64,000 nt of DNA, taken from contig NZ_JAQOSQ010000018.1 in the NCBI RefSeq assembly GCF_030068455.1, positions 1 through 64,000 on the forward strand, given 5' to 3'. Every line of letters starts with the position of its first letter. Position 1 is the stretch's first letter. Shown here piece by piece: positions 8,277-18,100 of this stretch. Below the pieces are notes generated by a model. That model worked only from the letters and a program-made list of their open reading frames with translations, made no database searches and was not told the DNA's origin. Source of the DNA: Roseofilum casamattae BLCC-M143. Its GTDB lineage: Bacteria; Cyanobacteriota; Cyanobacteriia; Cyanobacteriales; Desertifilaceae. The position numbers were made by a program, and so were the translations under genes.

Positions 8277-9320
8277 CTATCCCCAGTCATCAATGGAGTC
8301 GGAACCGGCGATCCATTCATCTAAGTTTTTGTCGGTGGCGTCTGCATTGAACAGGTGCAGGCCGAAGTCGCGAGAGAGGTCTTCACAGACTTTAATGCCG
8401 CGAATGCTTTTGCCTTTGGTATCGAGTAGGGGAGAGAATGTGCCGATACCCAGTTTTCCCGGAACCACGGCGCTAATGCCTCCGCTGATGCTGCATTTGG
8501 CGGGAATGCCGACGCGATAGCTCCATTCTCCGGAGGAGTCGTACATGCCGCAGGTGAGCATGACGCTAATCACGTCCTGCACGTAGCGCCGTTGGATGGC
8601 TCGTTCTCCGGTAATGGGATTAATCCCGCCATTGGCTAGGGTGGCGCCCATGACGGCGAGGTCGTGGGCATTGATGAGGATGGAACATTGTTGGAAATAC
8701 AGGTCGAGGGTTTCTTCAATGCGATCGCTAATCATGCCAAAATTGAGCATGAGATAGGCCATGGCTCGATTGCGATTGCCGGTGCTCCGTTCGGAGAGAA
8801 AGATGGGGACGTTAATATCGAGGGGGCGTCCGGTATAGCGCTCGAACATATCGAGAATGCGCTGGAGTCGTTCCGTTGCACCGCTGCCTTGGATCAGGTC
8901 GGTGGTGGCGATCGCCCCTGCATTTACCATGGGATTGTAGGGTCGGTTGGTATGTTCGTCAAGAATAATCGAGTTAAAGGCTTCTCCGGTAGGTTCGACT
9001 CCAACTTTACTGGTGACATAGTCCCGGCCTTTGTCTTCCAGGGCCAGGCCGTAGACGAAGGCTTTGGCGATCGATTGTAGGGTAAAAAGGCGATCGCAAT
9101 GACCCACTTCAAAGACTTGTCCTTCATGGGTAATGGCACAAATCCCAAACCACTCCGGATTGGCGGCAGCTAATTCGGGAATATAATCCGCCAGCTTACC
9201 CTCTTGTAGGGAACGATATTGCTCGTGCAGCTCGTTTAAGTAATTCCGAAAGGGAGAGGCTACTGACTGAATTGAACCTGCTAGAGATTTTAGTCCGTGT
9301 TCGCTCATCGTGTTGTCCAT
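8277..9320 (-). CDS. glsA: Glutaminase A
   Basis: This is a serine-dependent beta-lactamase-fold glutaminase that hydrolyses L-glutamine to glutamate and ammonia in the cytoplasm. The active-site SxxK is visible as SIAK at residues 83-86. Family blocks [11 protein letters not shown] and [16 protein letters not shown] follow, and [18 protein letters not shown] is near the C-terminus. At 347 residues it is slightly longer than the usual ~310, because of an N-terminal extension of about 35 residues; no STAS domain is attached. An alternative start at Met5 (9308) cannot be excluded. It is monocistronic-looking, between the receptor gene and a ParA-like ATPase gene, all on the minus strand. Confidence 0.95.
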   Translation of the reverse strand: MDNTMSEHGLKSLAGSIQSVASPFRNYLNELHEQYRSLQEGKLADYIPELAAANPEWFGICAITHEGQVFEVGHCDRLFTLQSIAKAFVYGLALEDKGRDYVTSKVGVEPTGEAFNSIILDEHTNRPYNPMVNAGAIATTDLIQGSGATERLQRILDMFERYTGRPLDINVPIFLSERSTGNRNRAMAYLMLNFGMISDRIEETLDLYFQQCSILINAHDLAVMGATLANGGINPITGERAIQRRYVQDVISVMLTCGMYDSSGEWSYRVGIPAKCSISGGISAVVPGKLGIGTFSPLLDTKGKSIRGIKVCEDLSRDFGLHLFNADATDKNLDEWIAGSDSIDDWG

Positions 9321-9366
9321 AGGGCAATGCTAGACTCTCAATATACGTCACTGATTTGGTACTAAC

Positions 9367-10161
9367 TCAGAGAATAATCATTTGCGCGACTTTCTGGAAT
9401 TCTTTGCTGATAATATGATCGGGATATTTGACACAAAATACGCCTTCGCTCGCCAGTTGTACCACCTCTTCGGAAAGAGGAAAAATTCCAGCAACGGGTT
9501 GTCCGTAGGCTTCTTCAACTTTCTGTTTTAATATTTCTACGTTTAAGGTACTGAATGTTTTATTAATGGTTAACAACATCCGCCGTACATTCAAGTGCCG
9601 AGCCACATCCACCGTGACGGCGGTTCCTTGATAGTCTTGTTTATCCGGTCGCAATATTAGGATCAAAACATGAGAAATGGCGATGGATAAAAAGGTTTCT
9701 TTGGAGAGTCCGGGATGGGTATCGATAAACAGATAGTCAAGCTGCAAATTTTTGACCAGTTTCCGGAACCCATCATTGAGTAGTTTCACATCATAACCTT
9801 CACTGAGAATGCGAGAAATATCATCGGCTTTCACGCTCGAGGGAACCAGAAAGACTTTACCTTCGCCCGCTAATCCCACAGCATCGCTTACGTCATAAGC
9901 TGTTTCTTCAATGGGGGTTTCGCCCCATAAATAGTTGTTCAACGTTTTGCCTTCTTTTCCCGGTTCTTCTAAGCCAAATAAATTATGAATACCCGGAGAT
10001 GGAACGTCGGTATCGATCACTCCAACTCGGTGTCCTTGTAAGGCGATCGTCGTGGCTAAATTTGCGGTAAAATTAGATTTTCCGGTTCCGCCTCGATAGG
10101 AGTGGATCGAGACTACCTTTGGTTTTCTCGGCTTTGCTGCTTCAGCCGTGGGTTCAGCCAT
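9367..10161 (-). CDS. MinD/ParA-like P-loop ATPase with an RGG-type deviant Walker A
   Basis: This 264-residue protein belongs to the SIMIBI MinD/ParA class. The P-loop reads YRGGTGKSN near residue 23, the switch I region VIDTDVPSPG near residue 48, and Walker B LFIDTHPG near residue 145. The signature lysine of the usual KGGxGK motif is an arginine here. ParA-type enzymes form ATP-sandwich dimers through that lysine, so dimer control may differ. The C-terminus (FQKVAQMIIL) could be a short amphipathic anchor, but this is uncertain. There is no ParB, MinC or MinE gene nearby, so chromosome or division functions are not supported by context. The start at 10161 opens a hydrophilic leader (MAEPTAEAAKPRK). 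Confidence 0.85.
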   Translation of the reverse strand: MAEPTAEAAKPRKPKVVSIHSYRGGTGKSNFTANLATTIALQGHRVGVIDTDVPSPGIHNLFGLEEPGKEGKTLNNYLWGETPIEETAYDVSDAVGLAGEGKVFLVPSSVKADDISRILSEGYDVKLLNDGFRKLVKNLQLDYLFIDTHPGLSKETFLSIAISHVLILILRPDKQDYQGTAVTVDVARHLNVRRMLLTINKTFSTLNVEILKQKVEEAYGQPVAGIFPLSEEVVQLASEGVFCVKYPDHIISKEFQKVAQMIIL

Positions 10162-10263
10162 GTTGTTCTTGCGCGATCGTCCAAAACTTAAGAGAAATAT
10201 TATACAGGATCGATAGCAGCCTGTCTATGAGGGAATCGGAATTCACCGATTCAAAGGTCGATT

Positions 10264-11457
10264 TTAAAGAGAGATAGAATCGATTGTATTTCCGTATTGA
10301 TAGGCAGCATAAGCGAGAGTGGTTACGCCTACGGCAATGGCGGCTTCGTCTACTGCAAATTTAGGATGATGGAGGGGATAATTGGTTTGGCCGGCTCGTC
10401 CGACTCCGAGGCGAAACATGCTGCCGGGAGCATGGTCTAAATAGAGGGAAAAGTCTTCTGCACCGAGGGAGGGTTCGAGGAGATTAAGCACGCGATCGCA
10501 TCCGAGAGCTTCCCGAGCTGCATTTTCCAAAAGTTGCGTCATTTTTATGTCATTTTGTACCGAGGGCACTAAGTTGGAATATTGCAACTGATAGCGCGCG
10601 CCATAAGTACTGCAAATATTGCTAACAATCTTAGCTATCCAGTCGGGGAGGGCTTCGCTGGTTTCGGGATGGAGCGATCGCACGGTTCCGGTTAAGGTGA
10701 CGCGATCGGCAATGACATTGGGAGCGCGACCTCCAGTAATTTTTCCGAAGGTTAGCACCACCGGATGCAAGGGATTTTGCGTCCGGGAGATGGCTTGTTG
10801 CAAGGCAGTAATGACTTGCGCGGCGATCCAAATGGCATCTTTGGCTTCGTGAGGTCGGGCGCCATGGCCCGACTCGCCGATGATGGTCAATTCAATGTCA
10901 TCAGCGGCAGCAGTGAGAGCGCCGTAGCGCACGCCAATTGAGCCAGCAGGGATATTGGGATAGACATGTACCCCTAAAATGCCATCTACCCCGTCCATCG
11001 CCCCATCTCGGATGGTCCAGCTTGCTCCTTGAGCGATTTCTTCAGCCGGCTGGAAAATGAAGCGCACTCGACTCGGCAAAGGAACACTCAATTGAGAAAG
11101 TACCATAGCCGTTCCCAACCCTAATGTGGCATGAACATCGTGACCGCAAGCGTGCATGACTCCAGGTTGGTGAGAGGCATAGTCAAGATTAGTACGTTCG
11201 TCGATGGGCAAGGCATCCATATCGGTGCGAATGGCCAAACATCGGTCTGTAGTTCCGGGCAATTCGGCGATCGCGCCGGTTTTTCCCACCTCTTCTCGTA
11301 CGTGCAAGCCTGCTGAGGAAAGCACTCCAGCGATATAAGCTGCCGTTTGATACTCTACGCCGCTTAGTTCGGGATGAGCGTGGAGATGGCGGCGGATTTC
11401 AATCAGACGAGGGGTTAACTTCGTCACTTGCTCTTTGATGTCACTAAGAATAGTCAT
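10264..11457 (-). CDS. M20 family amidohydrolase (N-acyl amino acid / hippurate hydrolase type)
   Basis: This 397-residue zinc-dependent amidohydrolase is of the M20D subfamily. Metal and catalytic blocks are visible: IRTDMDALPI, HACGHDVHATLGLG, FQPAEEIAQGA and GHGARPHEAKDAIW, with a late SLGAEDFSLYLD. Such enzymes remove acyl groups from N-acyl amino acids (hippurate, IAA-amino acid conjugates and similar), and the exact substrate cannot be read from sequence. There is no signal peptide, so it is cytoplasmic. It is divergent from the adenylate cyclase gene, with a 198 bp AT-rich spacer that must hold both promoters. Confidence 0.92.
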   Translation of the reverse strand: MTILSDIKEQVTKLTPRLIEIRRHLHAHPELSGVEYQTAAYIAGVLSSAGLHVREEVGKTGAIAELPGTTDRCLAIRTDMDALPIDERTNLDYASHQPGVMHACGHDVHATLGLGTAMVLSQLSVPLPSRVRFIFQPAEEIAQGASWTIRDGAMDGVDGILGVHVYPNIPAGSIGVRYGALTAAADDIELTIIGESGHGARPHEAKDAIWIAAQVITALQQAISRTQNPLHPVVLTFGKITGGRAPNVIADRVTLTGTVRSLHPETSEALPDWIAKIVSNICSTYGARYQLQYSNLVPSVQNDIKMTQLLENAAREALGCDRVLNLLEPSLGAEDFSLYLDHAPGSMFRLGVGRAGQTNYPLHHPKFAVDEAAIAVGVTTLAYAAYQYGNTIDSISL

Positions 11458-11470
11458 GGCAGAGATGATA

Positions 11471-11500
11471 TTGGTTAAAATAATGATATTATTGTATAAT
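11471..11500 (+). promoter_or_regulatory. Possible sigma70-type promoter for the adenylate cyclase gene
   Basis: In the 198 bp spacer between the divergent M20 and cyclase genes, the plus strand carries TTGGTT at 11471-11476 and a perfect TATAAT at 11495-11500, separated by 18 bp. This fits a consensus-like promoter, but the surrounding tract is very AT-rich and would throw up such matches by chance. The distance to the cyclase start is about 155 bp, which would mean a long leader. Confidence 0.3.
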
Positions 11501-11655
11501 ATTATGCTAATTTTGTTACCTTTGCCGTTCTCTCGTTCCTCGCGATCGCCCAGTTAGAAACGGTGAGGACAGAGCGCCATTAGAGGAATCGAGCGGCCGT
11601 AGACCATTCCCAGCCTTCCCCTCCCTATTCTCCAGCAGGTAGCGCTATAGTTAAC

Positions 11656-14244
11656 ATGATAGAGAGACGCACTCTGAAGTACCCGTCCCTTGACCTCATT
11701 ATGACTTTACCCAACACTGGCAGCGTTCTGGCAACCCTCGCTCAAGTTAATATGATGGGGGCCTTAACTGCTCGAGTGAAAGACCTCCCGGTTAAAGAAT
11801 TTGTCTGTTTGCTCGATTTTATTACCGCTGAATTCCAGCAATTTTTACGGGCGATCGAGCTGATTAACAATGAAGCACTCGAAGCCATGTTAGAGCAAAT
11901 TTTGGAGGCTCTGACGCTGAAAATCGGGCAAATTTTGCAAGCCGATCGCACTCTGATTTTTCTAGTCAATGATGACAAAGGACAGTTGTGGTCGAAGGTT
12001 ACTCCTCAAGGGGCAGAAAATCCGATTGAAATTCGCTTTCCCATTCATGTGGGTATTGCGGGCAAAGTTGCCATGACGGGGGAGTGTTTGAATATCGAAC
12101 ATGCCCGCAGCCATCCCCTTTTTCAACCGGAGTTAGATCGGCAGACGAATTATCATACTCGCAACCTCCTTTGTATGCCAATTATCAGCAGTAAAGGTCA
12201 GGTGGTTGCCGTGGTGCAACTCTCGAATAAGGCGGGAGATACCCCCTTTTCGGAAGAAGATGAAGTCGTGTTTAAAGATTTTTCGCAGTCCATTGGTATT
12301 ATTCTCGAAACCTGCCAATCGTTTTATCTGGCAGCGCGCAATCAACGGGGAGCGGAAGCGTTGCTCAGAGCGACGCAAACCTTGGGACAAAGTTTGGATG
12401 TGGAGCTGACTTTAAAGTCGGTGATGGAGCAAGCGCGAGAGTTGATGAAAGCCGATCGCAGTACGTTGTTTTTGCTCAGTAAAGAAACGGAAGAGTTATG
12501 GACGAAAATTGCGAAGGCTGACGGGCATACGTTAATGGAAATTCGGATTCCGACGAATAAGGGGATCGCCGGTTACGTGGCTTCTACCGGGGAATTGCTT
12601 AATATTCCGAATGCTTATGAAGATCCCCGCTTCGATCCGAGTACGGATAAGCGATCGGGATATCAAACGCGGAATATTTTATGTATGCCGGTATTTAATT
12701 CGGAGAAGAAGTTAATCGGCGTAACCCAGCTAATTAATAAAGACCAGGGGAGTTTTACCGGGTCTGATGAAGAGTTTATGCAAGCGTTTAATATTCAGGC
12801 TGGTATGGCTCTGGAAAATGCGCAGTTATTTGAAAGTGTCCTGCAGGAAAAACAGTATCAAAAAGATATTTTAGAGAGCTTATCGGATGCGGTGATATCG
12901 ACAGATATGCAAGGTCGGATCGTGACGTTAAATGAGGCGGCACTGGAACTGCTGGGTTGTCCGTTAAATTGCGAAGAAAGTAAGCTACAAATTCAATTTT
13001 GGGAATCTCATTTAATCAGGCGTCATGTTTGGGATGTGGTGCCGATCGAACATTTGCAAATGCGGGTGGAAGATAGTTTGCGCAACGGTACGAAGCAATA
13101 TGTTCCAGAGCAGGGGCTGAAGGTGGGGTTATATCCAACAGATTTGGGTGGCGATCGCCAAAGCAAGCACTGTCAGTTAGCGATTCGGGATAAGGAGAAT
13201 CCAGACCACTTTATTCCTTGGAACGATCGCTCTCAAGATTGGATTGAGGGAGAGGAAATTGCGGAAGTTGAACGCAGCATTAATTTAACGGTGAATCCGC
13301 TGACGAATCCGACGGGAGAGGTGAGAGGAGGATTGGTGGTTCTGGAAGATATTAGCCAAGAAAAACGGATGAAAACGACGATGTATCGCTATATGAATCC
13401 CGATGTGGTGGATCAAGTGATGGCATTGGATAATGATTCGATGATGGTGGGAGAACGTAAGGATGTGACGATTTTGTTTTCGGATATTCGGGGCTATACG
13501 ACATTAACTGAAAATTTGGGCGCTCAGGAGGTGGTGACGCTCTTAAACCAGTATTTTGAAACCATGGTGGAGGCAGTATTTAATTATAAGGGAACCCTGG
13601 ATAAGTTTATTGGAGATGCTTTGATGGCAGTGTTTGGCGCGCCTCTGCCTTTAGCCAATCATCCTTGGATGGCGGTGAAATCAGCGTTGGATATGCGCGA
13701 TCGCTTGCAAGTTTTTAATCAAAGTCGATTTATGGAAAATCAACCTCATATTCGCATTGGCATTGGCATTAGTTCGGGTGAGGTGGTTTCGGGAAATATT
13801 GGTTCGCGCAAGCGGATGGATTATACGGTAATTGGCGATGGGGTGAATTTAAGCGCTCGTTTGGAAGGGGTAACGAAAGAGTATGGATGCGATATTATTA
13901 TTAGCGAGAATACTTATAAGTTATGCGGACATCATCTTTGGGTTAGAGAGTTAGATAAAATCCGCGTGAAAGGCAAACATCAGGCAGTGAGTATTTATCA
14001 GGTTTTGGGAGATAAACAACACCCTTTAGAGGTTCATCAGCAAGATGTTTTAGAGTTGTACGATCGCGGACGAGAAGCTTATGTCGATCGCGATTTTGCT
14101 AAGGCTCTTGACTGCTTCGCCCAGGGACATCAAATTGCCCCGGAGGATAAGGCAATGATGATTCAGATGGAACGCGCTCGGTTCTATTTGGAAACGCCTC
14201 CTCCCGATGCTTGGGATGGGGTACATACAATGAGGACAAAATAG
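11656..14244 (+). CDS. Class III adenylate cyclase with two GAF domains and a PAS domain
   Basis: The domain order in this 862-residue soluble protein is GAF (about 75-225), GAF (237-395), PAS (400-570), class III cyclase (600-780) and a short TPR-like tail (about 800-850). The two metal-binding aspartates are D610 (FSDIRGYT) and D654 (IGDALMAVFG). The purine-selecting residues K650 (DKFIGD) and D722 (MDYTVIGD) point to ATP rather than GTP. The transition-state arginine is R735 (NLSARLE). All catalytic residues are present. It therefore probably makes cAMP in response to ligands or redox signals sensed by its GAF/PAS modules. An alternative start is the ATG at 11701, which removes 15 residues with no family support. 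It faces a PHP gene downstream and stands next to the large kinase array. Confidence 0.92.
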   Translation: MIERRTLKYPSLDLIMTLPNTGSVLATLAQVNMMGALTARVKDLPVKEFVCLLDFITAEFQQFLRAIELINNEALEAMLEQILEALTLKIGQILQADRTLIFLVNDDKGQLWSKVTPQGAENPIEIRFPIHVGIAGKVAMTGECLNIEHARSHPLFQPELDRQTNYHTRNLLCMPIISSKGQVVAVVQLSNKAGDTPFSEEDEVVFKDFSQSIGIILETCQSFYLAARNQRGAEALLRATQTLGQSLDVELTLKSVMEQARELMKADRSTLFLLSKETEELWTKIAKADGHTLMEIRIPTNKGIAGYVASTGELLNIPNAYEDPRFDPSTDKRSGYQTRNILCMPVFNSEKKLIGVTQLINKDQGSFTGSDEEFMQAFNIQAGMALENAQLFESVLQEKQYQKDILESLSDAVISTDMQGRIVTLNEAALELLGCPLNCEESKLQIQFWESHLIRRHVWDVVPIEHLQMRVEDSLRNGTKQYVPEQGLKVGLYPTDLGGDRQSKHCQLAIRDKENPDHFIPWNDRSQDWIEGEEIAEVERSINLTVNPLTNPTGEVRGGLVVLEDISQEKRMKTTMYRYMNPDVVDQVMALDNDSMMVGERKDVTILFSDIRGYTTLTENLGAQEVVTLLNQYFETMVEAVFNYKGTLDKFIGDALMAVFGAPLPLANHPWMAVKSALDMRDRLQVFNQSRFMENQPHIRIGIGISSGEVVSGNIGSRKRMDYTVIGDGVNLSARLEGVTKEYGCDIIISENTYKLCGHHLWVRELDKIRVKGKHQAVSIYQVLGDKQHPLEVHQQDVLELYDRGREAYVDRDFAKALDCFAQGHQIAPEDKAMMIQMERARFYLETPPPDAWDGVHTMRTK

Positions 14245-14382
14245 CCGACGACGGTGCGATAAGGAGCAGTTTAGATAAAGATAAGTAATTCTACTTGTTA
14301 GTGTATGGCAATCGCGGGAATGTTACATAAATTCATTAATTGGTTATAGTAGAGAAAGGAGTCTATTCGGATATTAAAAACG

Positions 14383-15087
14383 ATGACTATCGATCTAGCT
14401 CCAGCTCCTCTTTCGCCCACCTTGGCAGGAGAAAGTCAGGAAGCACGAGCGCTCAGACAGGTATTGGAACGAGTTAACGAGCACAGTTGCCCTTACTTCT
14501 ACAATTTTCACCTACATACTCAGTTTTCTGACGGTAGATTGTTGCCAGAGGAAATTATCGAACAGGCGATTGCCTTAGGACTCAAAGGGCTGGCGATTAC
14601 CGATCATCATGGTGTCGGAGGATACAAGATGGCTCGCGAGTGGCTCGATTTGCAAGATAGCGATCGCCAGGTTCCTCAACTTTGGAGCGGGATTGAAGTG
14701 AATGCGAGCTTACTGAATACGGAAGTTCACATTCTCGGTTATGGATTCGATCCGGATTCCCCCGCGATCGCCCCCTACACTCGCGGACATGCGACAACGG
14801 GGGAGGACTATCAAGCTGAATCTGCGATCGCTGCCATTCATGCTGCTGGAGGTTTGGCGGTTCTCGCTCACCCCGCTCGCTATCGTCGGGGAGCGGCTGA
14901 GTTAATCCCAGAAGCGGCTCGCTGGGGAATTGATGGCATTGAAACCTACTATGCTTACAATAACCCCTATCCTTGGACTCCGAGTCCGAAACAAATGGCA
15001 CGAGTGAAACAGCTCGGAGAAACTTACGGACTCATCCACAGTTGTGGAACCGATACTCACGGCCAGAGTATTGAAAAACGAGTTTAG
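14383..15087 (+). CDS. PHP-domain phosphoesterase
   Basis: This 234-residue PHP protein has the metal-binding motifs FHLHTQFSDG (about 44-53) and ITDHHGVGG (about 72-80). Further conserved blocks are HILGYGFD, VLAHPARY and CGTDTH near the C-terminus. It resembles the YciV/RNase AM-like or 3',5'-nucleotide phosphatase branch more than histidinol phosphatase, but the substrate is not decided by sequence. It lies 138 bp downstream of the cyclase gene on the same strand. A nucleotide-phosphate substrate would make sense beside a cyclase, though this is only suggestive. It converges on the giant histidine-kinase gene that ends at 15121. Confidence 0.85.
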   Translation: MTIDLAPAPLSPTLAGESQEARALRQVLERVNEHSCPYFYNFHLHTQFSDGRLLPEEIIEQAIALGLKGLAITDHHGVGGYKMAREWLDLQDSDRQVPQLWSGIEVNASLLNTEVHILGYGFDPDSPAIAPYTRGHATTGEDYQAESAIAAIHAAGGLAVLAHPARYRRGAAELIPEAARWGIDGIETYYAYNNPYPWTPSPKQMARVKQLGETYGLIHSCGTDTHGQSIEKRV

Positions 15088-15120
15088 CCGAATTTCAAAG
15101 TGCGGAAACAGTTGCACGCT

Positions 15121-18100
15121 TTAGCCTATCGGGATCTGAATCCTTAATTCCGTGCCTTCTCCAGGTTGAGAAAAACACTGTAGCTTTCCTCGATGTTGTT
15201 GGGTAATAATTTGATAACTTGTCGATAAACCCAATCCCGTTCCTTGACCTACGGGTTTCGTGGTAAAAAACGGATCGAACGCTTTTTGTAGGTTGCTTTC
15301 GCTCATTCCCGAACCATTGTCCTGAATTGAAATCTGTATGGTTTCTGGAGCAACGATCTCAGTGGTAATCTGAATTTCCCGGTGTTTTTCTTCTTCCATA
15401 CCATCAAAAGCATCAATAGCATTGGTGAGAATATTAAGAAAAACTTGATTTAATTGGCTAGCCCAGCAATGAACCAGAGGGAGTTGACTGTAGTGTTTAA
15501 CAACTGTGATTCTTGGGCGAAACCTATCCTCCTGAAGGCGATGCTGCACCATGAGCAAGGTATTATCTAAGCCTTCATGAATATCGACTTGCTTGTATTC
15601 GGATTCATCGAGTCGGGCAAAATTTCGCAATCCCTGAATAATAGTCCGAATGCGATCGCTGCCCGTTTCCATAGAATTAAATAGATTGTCTAAATCCGAC
15701 CGTAAATAATCTAACTCCATTTCTTCAATTTTTTCAGCAATTTTGGCATTATTGTCGGAAGTTTTTTCCTCAAATAGATAAATCAGATTGAGGAGAGCGT
15801 TTACATATTGGCGAGCATAGATAATATTCCCATAAATAAAGTTAATCGGGTTATTAATTTCATGAGCAATTCCAGCAACCATTTGCCCTAAAGACGACAT
15901 TTTTTCGGTTTGAATTAGTTGAGCTTGGGTATGCTGCAACTGTTTCAATGTTTGTTGCAACTGTTGATTGTTTTCTTGTAGTTCTTCCGTTCTCTGTTCG
16001 ACTTTAACTTCCAAGTTATGGCTATAGTCGGCTAAACTTTGGTAAAGTCGAGCATTTTCGAGGGAGATTGCCGCTTGAGTGCCAATTAGTTGCAGAATTT
16101 CGAGGCGATCTTTCGTAAAAGTATCTTTCGTTAGTTTATTTTCTAAATACAGAATTGCGATCGCTTTGCCTTGATTCAGCAATGGCAGGCAAAGTATACT
16201 TTTAGGTTGGTATTGAATTAAGTAGTCATCAGAAGCAAATCGCGATTCTTGACTCGCATCATTGAGAACCAGAGTTTTAACCGTTCGCCAAACCGTATGA
16301 ATGATACTAATCGGAAGTTCCCGATTCAATTCTAGAGGTAGCGATCGCACTAAAGAAGTAATACGAATATTGGGTTTATTGTCAACAGAATCGGCCATCG
16401 CTTCTACAAATAAACTTTGTTGTTTGGGCAACAGTAATGCACCTTTAGTTGCTCCTGCATTTTGGATTGCCACTTGGATTAATTTAGTCACTAATTGCGG
16501 TAAATTAACTTCTCCCGACAGGGCTTGAGAGGTTTTAATTACAGACGATAAATCCAGAAATAGGGAGGATCCAGAACTGCTCGATTCTCGATCGAGCGAG
16601 GTATTTTCAGTAATCGTGCGATCGGCGGAAAGACGACGATCTTCGCGATCGATAATGGGAGAAATAAATTGCGAATAGCGTTGTTCTAAGTCCTCAATTT
16701 TTGTATTAGCTCCCCACCGTTCGTAAGCATAATAGGCGTCCCTAATATAAACTTGAGCGACTTCAGCCATACCTTGTTCCAGATAAAACTCTCCAGTTAA
16801 TTCGCAACTGATGGCTTCATGGTGTAAATATTCGTTTTCTTTTGCTCCTTCTCTCGCCCGCTTATATAAGGTAATAGCTTCCCACTGTTGACCTAAGTTC
16901 CGTGCTTTTTCTGCAGCAATCAAATCCCATTGATGCTGATAATTATTGGGTGCAAAATTTGCCCAATGTGCCATCTGGATTAAATTTCCTTCAACCTGTT
17001 GTAAATACTCGGTTTGCTGAGTAGTTTCGGTCTCTCGAAACCCGGCAAGTAAAGCAAGAGATGCATAAAAGATAGCTGGAGGATCGAACAGAGTACTGCC
17101 ATTTGCTTTAGCTTCTGGGATGGCGAGAAGGGCGTATTTTACGGCAGATTGATAGTCTCTAAACAAATAATTAAGGAAGGTTTTTAGCAGATGGTAATGG
17201 TACACCAGTACGGTTTGTTCTTCGTCGATTAATTGTTGTACGCGCTGATGTTCGACGTGCGGATTGGCATCAAATAGCTGGGTGGGATTTGCAGAAATTT
17301 CTTGTAAATTCCAAACAGTTTGTTGCCAGGATGACAAATAGTCTAGATGATACGTTTGTTTCAATCGCTCGACCGTATCTCGATATTTTTTAAATTCACT
17401 TTTAGCAAACTGGAGATTTGCACCCATGATAAACAGATAATGACAGTATTCGATCGCCGAATAACTGGCACATTCAAAATCACCCGATTGCAATCCACTG
17501 TGGAAACCTTCTAGTTCTAATTCAGTGCATTCTCGCGGATGTCTTTTCCATATTCGAGATACTCCAGCCACAATATTGCAGACTTGAGCTTTAATTTCTA
17601 GAGCATTTAATCGATCGACTAAGAGAAGGGAAATTTCTCCTAATTCATATCCAAACTCAACATCATCTACCTCCTCGCATAACAACATGCTGTACCAAGC
17701 ATAGCCAACAATGGAATCAGAACAATTACCATAAGTGAGGGAAAGATCGACCATGGTAAATGTGATTTTTTGGAATAGTTCTGGACCTATCATCCAAGCC
17801 GTTGTGATTATATTAGTCAAAATATTCATCGCCGCTAAGATGTGGGGTTCCTTCATTTCTGGAAGGTCGATAAGTTGGTGGAGACTGGTGATACGATCGC
17901 GAGGATTTTCTGATAGCTCGACTTGCAACAGTTCTAAGACTTTTAGCCCCGTATCGATGACTTGCTGCATGTTATTTTGGCTTACATCTGCCTGAAGCAA
18001 AATTTCATACACTCGAACGCGATCGAGAATTGTTATGGCATGTTCCAGAATGGTTTCTGCAATAGTTTTCACCGTCTCAAAATTAGTATTTAAAAATTCT

